Assembly: GCF_009746565.1 (NCBI RefSeq)
Contig: NZ_WRPN01000001.1
Location: 186,001 to 250,000 of the forward strand
DNA from: Mariniflexile maritimum
Lineage (GTDB): Bacteria > Bacteroidota > Bacteroidia > Flavobacteriales > Flavobacteriaceae
DNA: 64,000 nt
Direction: 5' to 3'
The notes beneath the pieces are model-generated. The model saw only the letters and a program-made list of their open reading frames with translations. It was not told the DNA's origin and searched no databases. A program made the translations under genes and the position numbers. Position 1 is the stretch's first letter. Every line of letters starts with the position of its first letter. This document shows positions 1-8,695 of the stretch, in pieces.

Positions 1-1
1 T

Positions 2-151
2 TTAACGTTAATAGACAGACGTTTTAGCAGGCATCTACCCATACAGCCCAATTACCGTGGGCGACAAGTAGATGTTATCAATAATGAAAAAGTAAAAGTA
101 AACTGGAAAGAGCGCGATAGCGAAGATTCCGTTTATTTAATAGAAAAATAA
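2..151 (+). CDS. pyrR: PyrR, pyrimidine operon regulator / uracil phosphoribosyltransferase (C-terminal fragment)
   Basis: The reading frame is open from the window edge and ends in TAA at 149-151, giving the last 49 residues of a protein. It contains LIDRRFSRHLPIQPNYRGRQ, typical of the PyrR C-terminus, followed by a family-like DVINNEKVKVNWKERDSEDS tail. PyrR belongs to the phosphoribosyltransferase family; it controls pyrimidine genes and has some UPRTase activity. pyrB follows 101 bp downstream on the same strand, the usual flavobacterial order. The start lies outside the window. Confidence 0.85.
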   Translation, partial: LTLIDRRFSRHLPIQPNYRGRQVDVINNEKVKVNWKERDSEDSVYLIEK

Positions 152-252
152 CATTAATTACCAATTAATAATTAAAATTAACAATGATAAGTTACCGTTT
201 AAAAATGCCTTTGCAACCTTAAACTTCTAACTTTTAATCTTTAACTTTAACA

Positions 253-1182
253 ATGAGCGAATTAAGTGTAAACCACTTATTAGGGATCAAATATCTGAAC
301 AAACAAGATATTCAACTTATTTTTGAAACGGCCGATCATTTTAAGGAAGTGATCAATCGTCCCATTAAAAAAGTACCTTCGCTTCGCGATATTACCATTG
401 CCAATTTATTCTTTGAAAACTCTACCAGAACCAAATTATCATTTGAATTGGCCGAAAAACGCTTGTCCGCCGACGTGCTTAACTTTTCGTCATCGCAATC
501 ATCAGTAAAAAAAGGAGAGACCTTAATAGATACGGTAAACAACATATTATCCATGAAGGTAGATATGGTGGTGATGCGGCATCCCAATCCTGGAGCGGGT
601 GTGTTTTTGTCAAAACATGTAAAGGCAAGTATCATCAATGCTGGTGATGGCGCGCACGAACACCCAACGCAAGCTTTGTTGGATTCCTATTCCATTCGCG
701 AAAAATTGGGTGATGTTAGCGGCAAAAAAGTGGTTATTGTGGGCGATATTTTACACAGTAGGGTAGCGCTTTCTAATATTTTTGCTTTACGGCTTCAAGG
801 TGCACAAGTTATGGTTTGCGGCCCTAAAACATTATTACCAAAATATATTGATAAACTGGGAGTAAAAGTTGAAACAAACTTGCTTAAAGCACTCAATTGG
901 TGTGATGTAGCAAATATGCTTCGTGTGCAAAATGAGCGCATGGACATCAGTTATTTTCCATCAACAAGAGAATATACACAACAATTTGGCGTTAATAAAG
1001 AACTGCTGGACTCGTTAAACAAAGAAATAATTATCATGCACCCAGGGCCCATAAACCGTGGTGTTGAAATTACAAGCGATGTGGCCGACTCCAAGCAATC
1101 CATCATCCTGGACCAAGTACAAAACGGCGTTGCAATAAGGATGGCGGTCATTTATTTATTGGCTTCAAAAATAAAACAATAA
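253..1182 (+). CDS. pyrB: Aspartate carbamoyltransferase catalytic subunit
   Basis: This enzyme transfers the carbamoyl group from carbamoyl phosphate to aspartate, the committed step of pyrimidine synthesis in the cytoplasm. The 309-residue protein has the carbamoyl-phosphate loop ENSTRTKLSFE (about residues 55-65), HPTQALLD (137-144) and a C-terminal HPGPINRG, all diagnostic, and the length is normal for a catalytic chain. No pyrI-like regulatory chain is visible nearby, so an unregulated trimeric form is inferred. The ATG at 253 is the first in frame and fits the family N-terminus. It lies between pyrR and a 110-residue unknown gene that starts 4 bp after its stop, so those two are probably co-transcribed. 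Confidence 0.97.
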   Translation: MSELSVNHLLGIKYLNKQDIQLIFETADHFKEVINRPIKKVPSLRDITIANLFFENSTRTKLSFELAEKRLSADVLNFSSSQSSVKKGETLIDTVNNILSMKVDMVVMRHPNPGAGVFLSKHVKASIINAGDGAHEHPTQALLDSYSIREKLGDVSGKKVVIVGDILHSRVALSNIFALRLQGAQVMVCGPKTLLPKYIDKLGVKVETNLLKALNWCDVANMLRVQNERMDISYFPSTREYTQQFGVNKELLDSLNKEIIIMHPGPINRGVEITSDVADSKQSIILDQVQNGVAIRMAVIYLLASKIKQ

Positions 1183-1186
1183 CAGT

Positions 1187-1519
1187 ATGATTATCGATCA
1201 AGACGGCACTATTTCCATCATCACACAAGAAAAAGCGACCATTATTGAGTTGGTTAAAAAGCTACAGGCACTCTATCCAAAATTTAAAAAAAATAATATT
1301 ATTGTATGTTTATCATCATTGCATAAACTGGATTTACAGGATATTATTGAGTTCCTTGAGATTTCAAATACCCACAGGGGCTCAAAACAGTCGTTTGTAA
1401 TCGTTTCAGATAAGATTGATTTAGATAGCGTTCCCGATGAAATTATGGTAGTGCCAACCATCCAAGAGGCCTACGATATTATTGAGATGGAAGAAATGGA
1501 ACGCGATTTGGGGTTCTAA
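1187..1519 (+). CDS. Small conserved protein of unknown function between pyrB and rnz
   Basis: A 110-residue soluble acidic protein with no signal peptide or membrane segment. It alternates predicted strands and helices (for example NNIIVCLSSL and SKQSFVIVSD, then EIMVVPTIQEAYDIIE). This looks like a compact alpha/beta fold of STAS type, but no catalytic motif is visible and the assignment is only an impression. It starts 4 bp after pyrB and is followed by rnz after 82 bp. In flavobacterial genomes such a gene is sometimes labelled ribonuclease Z through its neighbour; it has no metallo-beta-lactamase motif, so that label should not be used here. Confidence 0.8.
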   Translation: MIIDQDGTISIITQEKATIIELVKKLQALYPKFKKNNIIVCLSSLHKLDLQDIIEFLEISNTHRGSKQSFVIVSDKIDLDSVPDEIMVVPTIQEAYDIIEMEEMERDLGF

Positions 1520-1530
1520 CAAAATAGTTG

Positions 1531-1571
1531 GTTGTTAAGTTGTGAGTTGGTGAGTTGTTCGACTTAACAAC
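1531..1571. repeat. Inverted repeat (stem-loop) ahead of rnz
   Basis: GTTGTTAAGT at 1531-1540 pairs perfectly with ACTTAACAAC at 1562-1571, with a 21-nt loop. There is no T-tract after it, so it is not an obvious terminator. The words resemble the GTTATTAAGTTA-type intergenic repeats found elsewhere in the window. Confidence 0.5.
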
Positions 1572-1601
1572 AAACAACTAAACGACAAACAACAAAGGAA
1601 A

Positions 1602-2507
1602 ATGAAAGTAACCATACTAGGTTGTTATAGTGCCACGCCAAGAACTTTAAATAATACCACTTCGCAAGTACTCGAAATCAATAACCACATGTTTTTAATC
1701 GATTGTGGTGAAGGTACACAAATACATTTGCGCAGGCACAAGGTTAAATTCAACCGCATTAAGCATATTTTTATTTCCCATTTACATGGCGACCATTTTT
1801 TTGGTTTGGTAGGCTTAATCTCAACATTCAGGTTGCTAACGCGCGAAACCGATTTGCATATTTACGGGCCCGTGGGCATCAAGGAAGTGGTAACGCTTCA
1901 AATGAAATTGGCCGATTCATGGACCAATTTCAACCTTATATTCCACGAACTGGCTTCGGAAAAATCGGTGCTTATTTTTGAGGATGATGAAGTTGAAGTG
2001 CATACCATACCCTTAAACCATCGCATTTATACCAACGGATTTCTTTTTAAGGAAAAAGAAGGCAACAGAAAATTGGATTTGGGTCTGGTTGAAGATGCCC
2101 GAATTCATGTTGCCTACTACCGAAAACTGGCCCTTGGGTTTGATGTGATTAATGAAGATGGCGAGCTCATTAAAAATAAAAGCGTTACAAACCCCGGGGC
2201 AAAACCCAAAAGTTATGCTTTTTGCAGCGATACCATGTACCAAGAAACCATTGTGCCCATTATTAAAAATGTGGATGTGCTGTACCACGAATCGACCTTT
2301 TTGGAAACGCATGCCCATTTAGCCACAAAAACAAAACATGCTACCGCAAAACAAGCGGCAACCATTGCAAAAAAAGCGAACGCAGGTGTGTTGCTGCTGG
2401 GGCATTACTCAACACGTTACGATAGTTTAGAGGCCTTTAAGGAAGAAGCTAATACCGTTTTTGAGCACGTTGAGCTTTGCGAAGACGGTAAGGTTTTTAA
2501 TTTCTAG
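1602..2507 (+). CDS. rnz: Ribonuclease Z (tRNA 3' processing endonuclease)
   Basis: A metallo-beta-lactamase-fold endonuclease that removes 3' trailers from tRNA precursors. The 301-residue length matches the short bacterial form. Visible features are the N-terminal LGCYSATP, the zinc motif SHLHGDH (59-65), the CSDTMY segment near residue 206 that carries a metal-bridging aspartate, HLATKTKHAT in the region of the family's C-terminal histidine motif, and GHYSTRY. The start at 1602 gives MKVTILGCYS, the normal family beginning. It follows the 110-residue gene after a spacer with an inverted repeat. Nothing is broken or unusual. Confidence 0.95.
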   Translation: MKVTILGCYSATPRTLNNTTSQVLEINNHMFLIDCGEGTQIHLRRHKVKFNRIKHIFISHLHGDHFFGLVGLISTFRLLTRETDLHIYGPVGIKEVVTLQMKLADSWTNFNLIFHELASEKSVLIFEDDEVEVHTIPLNHRIYTNGFLFKEKEGNRKLDLGLVEDARIHVAYYRKLALGFDVINEDGELIKNKSVTNPGAKPKSYAFCSDTMYQETIVPIIKNVDVLYHESTFLETHAHLATKTKHATAKQAATIAKKANAGVLLLGHYSTRYDSLEAFKEEANTVFEHVELCEDGKVFNF

Positions 2508-2607
2508 GTATCTCAAAACGCATGGGTTTTGTAATATTTAAAATTTATTTACGCCATACTGCCCACTAAACTAAATTCAAACTTCCGTTTAACATCAAAA
2601 ATAATAT

Positions 2608-3021
2608 TTACGCAATGGGCTGTTCTTCCATAACCCAAGCAATGGCCTCGGTAAGTGTATGGCAAGCCTTTATTGGGATGGTTTTCGAGAATTGATTTTC
2701 CAGCGAAGCATTCATAAACGTAATGGTATTGTACGCAACAATAGCACCAACGGTAATCATGTGGTATTTTTGATGCACTTTATTCCATGTTTGCGGATTT
2801 ATGGAATAGGAATGGACCCTATTTGAAATATAGCCAATTTTAGCATCGGCACCATAAAAAATCACCAACTCATCCATCACGCTCTTGATCATTGTCCAAT
2901 CAAAGTGTGCGCCTTCATTTAATTCGGAAATAAAAAATTTTTCCAGAAGATAAAAATTGCCAAAAGGCATTTCCAACTTATGGTGTTTCAGTTCAAAAAA
3001 AGAAGAATTTTCAAACGTCAT
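2608..3021 (-). CDS. Conserved hypothetical protein, possible SpoIIAA/STAS-like fold
   Basis: The open frame extends up to 3084, but the internal ATG at 3021 (MTFENSSFFELK) is preferred. The longer form adds an unlikely N-terminus that would run into the pdxH promoter region. The 137-residue product has no signal peptide or TM segment. It contains GADAKIGYISNRVHSYSINP and a segment ending HTLTEAIAWV, a layout reminiscent of SpoIIAA/STAS-like proteins. That comparison is inference; no function can be named. It is divergent from pdxH. Confidence 0.7.
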   Translation of the reverse strand: MTFENSSFFELKHHKLEMPFGNFYLLEKFFISELNEGAHFDWTMIKSVMDELVIFYGADAKIGYISNRVHSYSINPQTWNKVHQKYHMITVGAIVAYNTITFMNASLENQFSKTIPIKACHTLTEAIAWVMEEQPIA

Positions 3022-3110
3022 ATTAAAAGTTGTTAGGATACACGAATGTATAAAGTTTCTTGACACAAAAATTATAAATGGCAAAAAATATTTTTGTTAT
3101 TTTGCGTACT

Positions 3111-3758
3111 ATGGATAAAGATTTAAGCAGTTACAGAAAAACTTACCAAAAAAGCGAACTTCTTTTAAAAGATGCGCCCGAAAACCCCTTGGAATTGTTC
3201 CAAAAATGGTTTTATGAAGTAGATACATATTTTGATGAGGATGAAACCAATGCCATGACCGTTAGTACCATGGGTTTGGATGGTTACCCAAAAAGTAGGG
3301 TGGTACTTTTAAAACGGTTTACTTATGAAGGTTTTATATTTTACACCAATTACGATAGTGAAAAGGGCAAGGCCATAGCCCAAAACCCCAAGGTATGTAT
3401 TTCCTTTTTTTGGCACAGTGCCGAACGCCAGATAATTATTAAAGGTATTGCTGAAAAAATACCAGAAAACATGAGCGATGGTTATTTTGAATCGCGCCCA
3501 CGTGGCAGCCAATTAGGAGCCTTGGTTTCAAAACAAAGCGACATTGTTCCAAATAGGCAATATCTTGAAGAAAAGTTGAAAGCGCTTGAAGTTGAATTTG
3601 AAGGCAAAGAAATACCCCGACCGGCCAATTGGGGCGGGTATATTGTAAAACCTGTTGAAATGGAATTTTGGCAAGGTCGCCCTAACCGATTGCACGATAG
3701 GATTCGTTACAAACTGCAACCAGATTATAATTGGGAAATAAATCGATTATCTCCCTAA
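3111..3758 (+). CDS. pdxH: Pyridoxine/pyridoxamine 5'-phosphate oxidase
   Basis: An FMN enzyme that oxidises pyridoxine or pyridoxamine phosphate to pyridoxal phosphate. Key signs are SRVVLLKRF (FMN/substrate region), YTNYDSEKGKA, FFWHSAERQ, the SRPRGSQLGA segment, and the near C-terminal RPNRLHDRIRY that ends the family. An in-frame ATG exists at 3078, but the ATG at 3111 (MDKDLSSYRK) matches usual family starts and gives 215 residues, a normal length. The upstream gene is divergent. PLP made here is the cofactor of GlyA, encoded further along. Confidence 0.95.
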   Translation: MDKDLSSYRKTYQKSELLLKDAPENPLELFQKWFYEVDTYFDEDETNAMTVSTMGLDGYPKSRVVLLKRFTYEGFIFYTNYDSEKGKAIAQNPKVCISFFWHSAERQIIIKGIAEKIPENMSDGYFESRPRGSQLGALVSKQSDIVPNRQYLEEKLKALEVEFEGKEIPRPANWGGYIVKPVEMEFWQGRPNRLHDRIRYKLQPDYNWEINRLSP

Positions 3759-3925
3759 TAAATAGGATGAAATGCACGTAAAATTACTTCTAATGCGCAT
3801 TTCAACGATTAAATACATTAAATACCGACAAAATGCATGTTTTTAATCGATTTTAACATTTTATTAACGTTTTAATACTGAATGGTAGGTTAAATTTATA
3901 GTACCAAAATCTAAATTACCTACTT

Positions 3926-4420
3926 ATGAAGTTATTAGTAAAACTGCCTTTAGTGGCACTGTTAACTTTTTTTAGCTTTTCTTGTACTACCGATAGTCTG
4001 GATGACAAAGCCGATGCCATTGAATTAAAACTGGTTACTCCTGAAACAAAACCTATTGAGGTTCAAATACTTGAACTTATAAATAACCATCGCCTTTCGG
4101 TGGGTTTAAATCCTTTAACCGATATGACCATCGTAAAATCGGTAGCATTGAGCCATACCGATTATATGGTTGATAATAATGAAGTATCGCATGCCAATTT
4201 TTACAAGCGTAGCGATTATTTAAAAGCGAAAGCGGCAGCCAAACGAGTAACCGAAAATGTTGCCTTTGGTTACAGTTCTGCGCAATCTGTTGTTAATGCT
4301 TGGTTAAAAAGCGAAGAACACCGCGCCAACATTGAAGGCGATTTTACAAACTTTGATGTTGCTGCCGAACAAAATGCTGAAGGTAAATGGTTTTACACCA
4401 ACATTTTCATAAAAAAATAA
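3926..4420 (+). CDS. CAP (SCP/PR1)-domain lipoprotein
   Basis: A 164-residue exported protein. The N-terminus has a short basic region, a hydrophobic stretch and the lipobox FSFSC, predicting SPII cleavage and lipid anchoring. Residues about 45-160 form a CAP domain: ILELINNHRLSVGLNPL, then SHTDYMVDN, VSHANFYKR, RVTENVAFGY and a NAWLKSEEHRANI helix ending with YTNIF. Bacterial CAP proteins are secreted; their molecular role is mostly unknown. It is a single gene with a hairpin terminator behind it. Confidence 0.88.
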   Translation: MKLLVKLPLVALLTFFSFSCTTDSLDDKADAIELKLVTPETKPIEVQILELINNHRLSVGLNPLTDMTIVKSVALSHTDYMVDNNEVSHANFYKRSDYLKAKAAAKRVTENVAFGYSSAQSVVNAWLKSEEHRANIEGDFTNFDVAAEQNAEGKWFYTNIFIKK

Positions 4421-4492
4421 CCGTTTAATGGCCTGTTTACGCCCGTTGGGAAACTGTAAATGGCTTTTTATAAATTATTTTAAATTAGTAAT

Positions 4493-4520
4493 CCTCTCTG
4501 TTTTTGGGAGGTTTTTTTTT
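4493..4520 (+). terminator. Rho-independent terminator after the CAP lipoprotein gene
   Basis: CCTCTC (4493-4498), a 7-nt loop and GGGAGG (4506-4511) form a six-pair stem with one G-T pair. Nine consecutive T follow. Confidence 0.8.
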
Positions 4521-4713
4521 GCTTGTCCATCGTTATCATTCAATAGCTCAATATCATTGTTAAATTTCAATACGTTCATTTTTATTCTTCACAGAAACAT
4601 TCAAATACATTTTATTTCAAAATTTTCATAATAATATCATTGCATACCATCAATAAAATGGGTAACTTAATGCTTCAAAACGTTTAGGGTATTTAACTAA
4701 ATCCTACAATAAC

Positions 4714-5607
4714 ATGGCATACATTGATTATTATGGCATATTGGGTATTTCCAAAGATGCTTCGGAACAGGACATAAAAAAGGCATATAGAAAATTGGCG
4801 CGCAAGTACCACCCCGATTTAAACCCTAATGATAAAGAAGCGGAAAAAAAGTTTAAAGCTGTAAATGAAGCCAACGAGGTATTGAGCCATCCGGAAAACC
4901 GAAAGAAATACGATGAGTATGGCGAGCATTGGAAGCATGCCGATGAGATAAAAAATTCTGAACGGGCACAACACCAACAAAGACAAACGCAGTATCAAAC
5001 CTCGGACGATTTCTCTGGAAGCGATTTCTCCGATTTCTTTGAATCCATGTTCGGTCATAGAGCCTCTGGTGCACAAAGCAGAAACCTTAAATTTAGGGGT
5101 CAGGATTATAATGCTGAATTACAGCTCGATTTAACTGATGTTTACAAATCGCACAAGCGAACCTTAACGGTAAACAACAAAAATATTAGGTTAACCATTC
5201 CGGCAGGAGTTGAAAATGGACAGGTAATTAAAATTTCAGGATATGGTGGCCCTGGTGTAAATGGTGGGCCTCATGGCGATTTGTTTATCCATTTCTCGAT
5301 TACAAATAATACAAAATTTAAAAGAGAAGGTGATAATTTATACTTAACTGCCGATTTGGACCTCTACACAGCCTTATTGGGTGGTGAATTGTTGGTTGAT
5401 ACTTTTGATGGTAAAGCGAAACTTACCATTAAACCAGAAACCCAAAACGGCACCAAGGTAAAGCTTAAAAACAAAGGCTTTCCAAAATATAAAAGCGAAG
5501 GCGTTTTTGGCGATTTGTATATAACCTTCAGCATTAAAACACCTAAAAACCTAACCGCCAAGGAAAAAGAACTACTCAAAGAATTACAAAAACTACGACA
5601 CAAATGA
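4714..5607 (+). CDS. cbpA: CbpA-like DnaJ-family co-chaperone
   Basis: A type II Hsp40 co-chaperone that stimulates DnaK. Residues 1-70 are a J domain with HPD at 32-34 ([10 protein letters not shown]). Next comes an [15 protein letters not shown] linker, and then two C-terminal beta-domains with [17 protein letters not shown] and a GDLYITFSI end. The cysteine-rich zinc domain of DnaJ is absent, as in CbpA (297 residues). The stop overlaps the start of the next gene by 4 bp, and that gene encodes a CbpM-like partner, which supports CbpA rather than DnaJ. Confidence 0.9.
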   Translation: MAYIDYYGILGISKDASEQDIKKAYRKLARKYHPDLNPNDKEAEKKFKAVNEANEVLSHPENRKKYDEYGEHWKHADEIKNSERAQHQQRQTQYQTSDDFSGSDFSDFFESMFGHRASGAQSRNLKFRGQDYNAELQLDLTDVYKSHKRTLTVNNKNIRLTIPAGVENGQVIKISGYGGPGVNGGPHGDLFIHFSITNNTKFKREGDNLYLTADLDLYTALLGGELLVDTFDGKAKLTIKPETQNGTKVKLKNKGFPKYKSEGVFGDLYITFSIKTPKNLTAKEKELLKELQKLRHK

Positions 5608-5897
5608 GCACGCAAGACTATATATTAATTGAACATTTTTGTACGCACCACAATATTCCTGTTTCGTTTGTAATGGCGTTACGCGATTATGAACTTATAG
5701 AAATTACAACCATGGATAACGCGTACTATATAAAACACACCGCTTTAAAGGATCTGGAAAAAATGACCCGCCTGCATTTTGAACTCGACATTAATTTAGA
5801 AGGTCTGGATGCTATTCATCATTTATTGAAACAAGTTGAAACCTTGCAGCAAGATATAGTAACGCTACACAACAAGTTGCAACGGTATGAGGAATGA
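5604..5897 (+). CDS. cbpM: CbpM-like chaperone modulator
   Basis: A 97-residue protein overlapping cbpA by 4 bp (ATGA type), so the two are translationally coupled. The N-terminal half has a MerR-like helix-turn-helix appearance ([20 protein letters not shown]), and the end is a predicted coiled coil ([19 protein letters not shown]). CbpM binds the J domain of CbpA and restrains it; that role is assigned here from family likeness and gene pairing. Confidence 0.85.
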   Translation: MSTQDYILIEHFCTHHNIPVSFVMALRDYELIEITTMDNAYYIKHTALKDLEKMTRLHFELDINLEGLDAIHHLLKQVETLQQDIVTLHNKLQRYEE

Positions 5898-6106
5898 TGT
5901 TTCAATCAACATAATCAGCCCTTTTTAAGGCGATTTTTTATTCAAAATTCTTTAACTTTAAGCCTGATTAAAATACAGCAATGCCATTAAAACCATCCGG
6001 CACCTTTTATGTTTTTTTGGGGCAGGATCTACATGTTTTTCTTTTGAATTTAGAAGAAAACAACTCCAATTAAATAGTGGTTGTATTAATAAGTACGCAT
6101 TAAACT

Positions 6107-8593
6107 ATGAAACATACATATAAAATTCATGGCATGTCCTGTAATGGTTGCCGAAGTCATGTAGAAGAAACACTTTCAAAAGTTAAAGGTGTTTCATCGG
6201 TAACTGTAAACCTGGAAAATGCTGAAGCGACTCTTGAAATGGAGACGCATATTCCGTTGGAAAAATTTCAGGAAGCCTTAAAAAATGATGGCGGTAGTTA
6301 TAGTATCCATAATTTAGGTGAAACACCCATACCCCAAAAAGCAAAAAGCAAACCCAAAGGAAAGGGTACGGGCACGTTTTATTGCCCCATGCACTGTGAG
6401 GGCGATAAAACTTATGCCCAAGCTGGCGATTGCCCCGTGTGTGGTATGGATTTGGTTGAGGAACAGTCTGTGTCGTCGCATGTTCAATTTACATGCCCAA
6501 TGCATCCGGAAATTACTGCCGATGAACCGGGTTCTTGCCCTAAATGTGGTATGGATTTGGTGCCTAGGGAAGCTGCCGTTTCTGAAGAGGATAAAACCTA
6601 TAAAAAGTTATTGAAAAAGTTTTGGATAGCGGTTGCCTTCACCGTACCAATTTTTTTAATTGCCATGTCCGATATGCTAAAGCATAATCCCTTGTATGAG
6701 GTGTTTGAACAAAACTACTGGAACTGGGTGCAATTGTTATTGTCTATACCCGTGGTTTTTTATGCCGCTTGGATGTTTTTTAAACGTGCATGGACATCGT
6801 TTAAAACCATGAACCTCAATATGTTTACATTAATAGGTATTGGCTCTGGAATTGCTTGGTTGTTCAGTATAGTGGCGTTGCTGTTCCCTGATATTTTTCC
6901 GCCAAATTTTAAAACAGGCCATGGTAATGTGTTCGTTTATTTTGAAGCGACCACCGTTATATTGACCTTGGTTTTATTAGGACAACTTTTAGAGGCAAGG
7001 GCCCACAGCCAAACCAGTGGTGCCATAAAGGAATTATTAAAATTAGTGCCTTCTACGGCTACTTTGGTGGTTGATGGCGTGGAAAAAACAATTGCTATTG
7101 ATAAAATTGAACAGGGCCATTTACTTCGTGTAAAACCCGGTGAAAAAATCCCTGTTGACGGTAGCATCATTGAAGGTGAAAGCAGTATTGATGAATCGAT
7201 GATTACCGGCGAACCCATACCCGTTGATAAACATGTAAATGACAAAGTAAGCTCTGGAACCATAAACGGCACAAAATCGTTCATCATGCAAGCAGAAAAA
7301 GTGGGTTCAGAAACCTTGCTTTCGCAAATCATACAGATGGTAAATACAGCAAGTCGCTCAAAAGCACCTATTCAAAAATTAGCCGACAGGATTGCAAAAT
7401 ATTTTGTTCCTATTGTGATTCTGGTTTCCATCATCACCTTTATTGTGTGGACTATTTTTGGTCCGGAACCAGCCTATGTTTTTGCTTTTGTGAATGCCAT
7501 TTCGGTGTTAATTATTGCTTGTCCTTGTGCCTTGGGTTTAGCAACCCCCATGTCGGTCATGGTAGGTGTTGGCAGGGGCGCACAATCGGGCGTGCTCATA
7601 AAAAATGCCGAGGCTCTTGAAAAAATGAATAAGGTGGATACCCTAATAATTGATAAAACCGGTACCATTACCGAAGGAAAACCATCGGTTGAAAAAGTAG
7701 AAACAACGGCTTCCATCGACAAGAAAACCTTGGTACAGTATATTGTCGCCTTAAATCAATTTAGTGAACATCCTTTGGCAGAGGCGATTATGAAGTATGG
7801 CAAGTTACAACAGGTCCCCATTTTAAAAGTGAACGATTTTGAAACCATTACTGGAAAAGGCGTTATGGGTACTGTTGAAAACAAAAAAATAGCATTGGGC
7901 AACACCAAACTTTTTGAACAGTTAACTATTGAAATACCAAAAAAATTAAGTGATGCAGTGGTTTTTGAACAACAACAGGGCAAAACCGTATCCTACATTG
8001 CCATAAACGAAGAAGCGGTAGGTTACGTTACCATTTTTGATGCCATAAAAGAAACAAGTAAAAAGGCCATTAAAGCATTGCAAGACCAGGGTATTGATGT
8101 GATTATGTTAACAGGAGACAATAATAACACCGCCAAAGCAGTAGCCGAACAGTTAAACTTAGCGCATTTTAAGGCAGATTGCTTACCAGAGGACAAACTA
8201 AATGAAATTAAAAAGCTTCAACAGCAAGGTCGCGTGGTGGCCATGGCGGGCGATGGTATTAATGATGCGCCTGCATTGGCCCAATCGGATGTTGGTATAG
8301 CCATGGGCACGGGCACCGACGTGGCCATTGAAAGTGCCTCAATCACACTCGTAAAAGGCGATTTGCACGGCATTGTAAAAGCTAAGAAACTTAGCCATAG
8401 CGTGGTTAAAAACATTAAGCAAAACCTATTTTTTGCTTTTATTTACAACGTGTTTGGCGTGCCCATAGCGGCAGGTGTTCTGTTTCCTATATTTGGGCTA
8501 TTATTATCTCCCATGATTGCGGCCTTGGCAATGAGCTTTAGTTCGGTTTCTGTTATTTCAAATGCGTTAAGATTGCGAAAAATTAAAATTTAA
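6107..8593 (+). CDS. copA: Copper-type heavy-metal P1B ATPase with HMA and two heavy-metal-binding domains
   Basis: An 828-residue inner-membrane efflux ATPase. Domains in order: an HMA domain with GMSCNGC (C12, C15); two tandem short metal-binding modules near residues 90-118 and 127-155, each with a CPMH...CPxCGMDLV pattern; eight predicted TM helices with the ion-path [10 protein letters not shown] near residue 470; the phosphorylated DKTGTITEG near 517; an HP motif SEHPLAEA; and [16 protein letters not shown] near 714. CPC with the HP motif indicates a Cu+/Ag+ pump. There is no adjacent metal regulator or chaperone gene. The TM end lacks extra C-terminal domains. Confidence 0.93.
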   Translation: MKHTYKIHGMSCNGCRSHVEETLSKVKGVSSVTVNLENAEATLEMETHIPLEKFQEALKNDGGSYSIHNLGETPIPQKAKSKPKGKGTGTFYCPMHCEGDKTYAQAGDCPVCGMDLVEEQSVSSHVQFTCPMHPEITADEPGSCPKCGMDLVPREAAVSEEDKTYKKLLKKFWIAVAFTVPIFLIAMSDMLKHNPLYEVFEQNYWNWVQLLLSIPVVFYAAWMFFKRAWTSFKTMNLNMFTLIGIGSGIAWLFSIVALLFPDIFPPNFKTGHGNVFVYFEATTVILTLVLLGQLLEARAHSQTSGAIKELLKLVPSTATLVVDGVEKTIAIDKIEQGHLLRVKPGEKIPVDGSIIEGESSIDESMITGEPIPVDKHVNDKVSSGTINGTKSFIMQAEKVGSETLLSQIIQMVNTASRSKAPIQKLADRIAKYFVPIVILVSIITFIVWTIFGPEPAYVFAFVNAISVLIIACPCALGLATPMSVMVGVGRGAQSGVLIKNAEALEKMNKVDTLIIDKTGTITEGKPSVEKVETTASIDKKTLVQYIVALNQFSEHPLAEAIMKYGKLQQVPILKVNDFETITGKGVMGTVENKKIALGNTKLFEQLTIEIPKKLSDAVVFEQQQGKTVSYIAINEEAVGYVTIFDAIKETSKKAIKALQDQGIDVIMLTGDNNNTAKAVAEQLNLAHFKADCLPEDKLNEIKKLQQQGRVVAMAGDGINDAPALAQSDVGIAMGTGTDVAIESASITLVKGDLHGIVKAKKLSHSVVKNIKQNLFFAFIYNVFGVPIAAGVLFPIFGLLLSPMIAALAMSFSSVSVISNALRLRKIKI

Positions 8594-8695
8594 AACAGCT
8601 TGAAATAATTTGGGTTAAGATGCAAAAGCTTTTTAATTCAAATTCTAAAGTGCAATCAATAATTCAGGGTTTTTTAACAATTCCAGCAAAACAAC

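Noticed and set aside
1187-1519. Second ribonuclease Z gene
   Set aside because: The protein has no HxHxDH motif. The name would only come from the neighbouring gene.
4428-4631. 67-codon ORF after the CAP lipoprotein
   Set aside because: It runs through the terminator hairpin and T-tract and has no recognisable protein pattern.
5911-5940. Terminator after cbpM
   Set aside because: CCTT and AAGG around a 3-nt loop followed by T residues is only a 4-bp stem, too weak to support.
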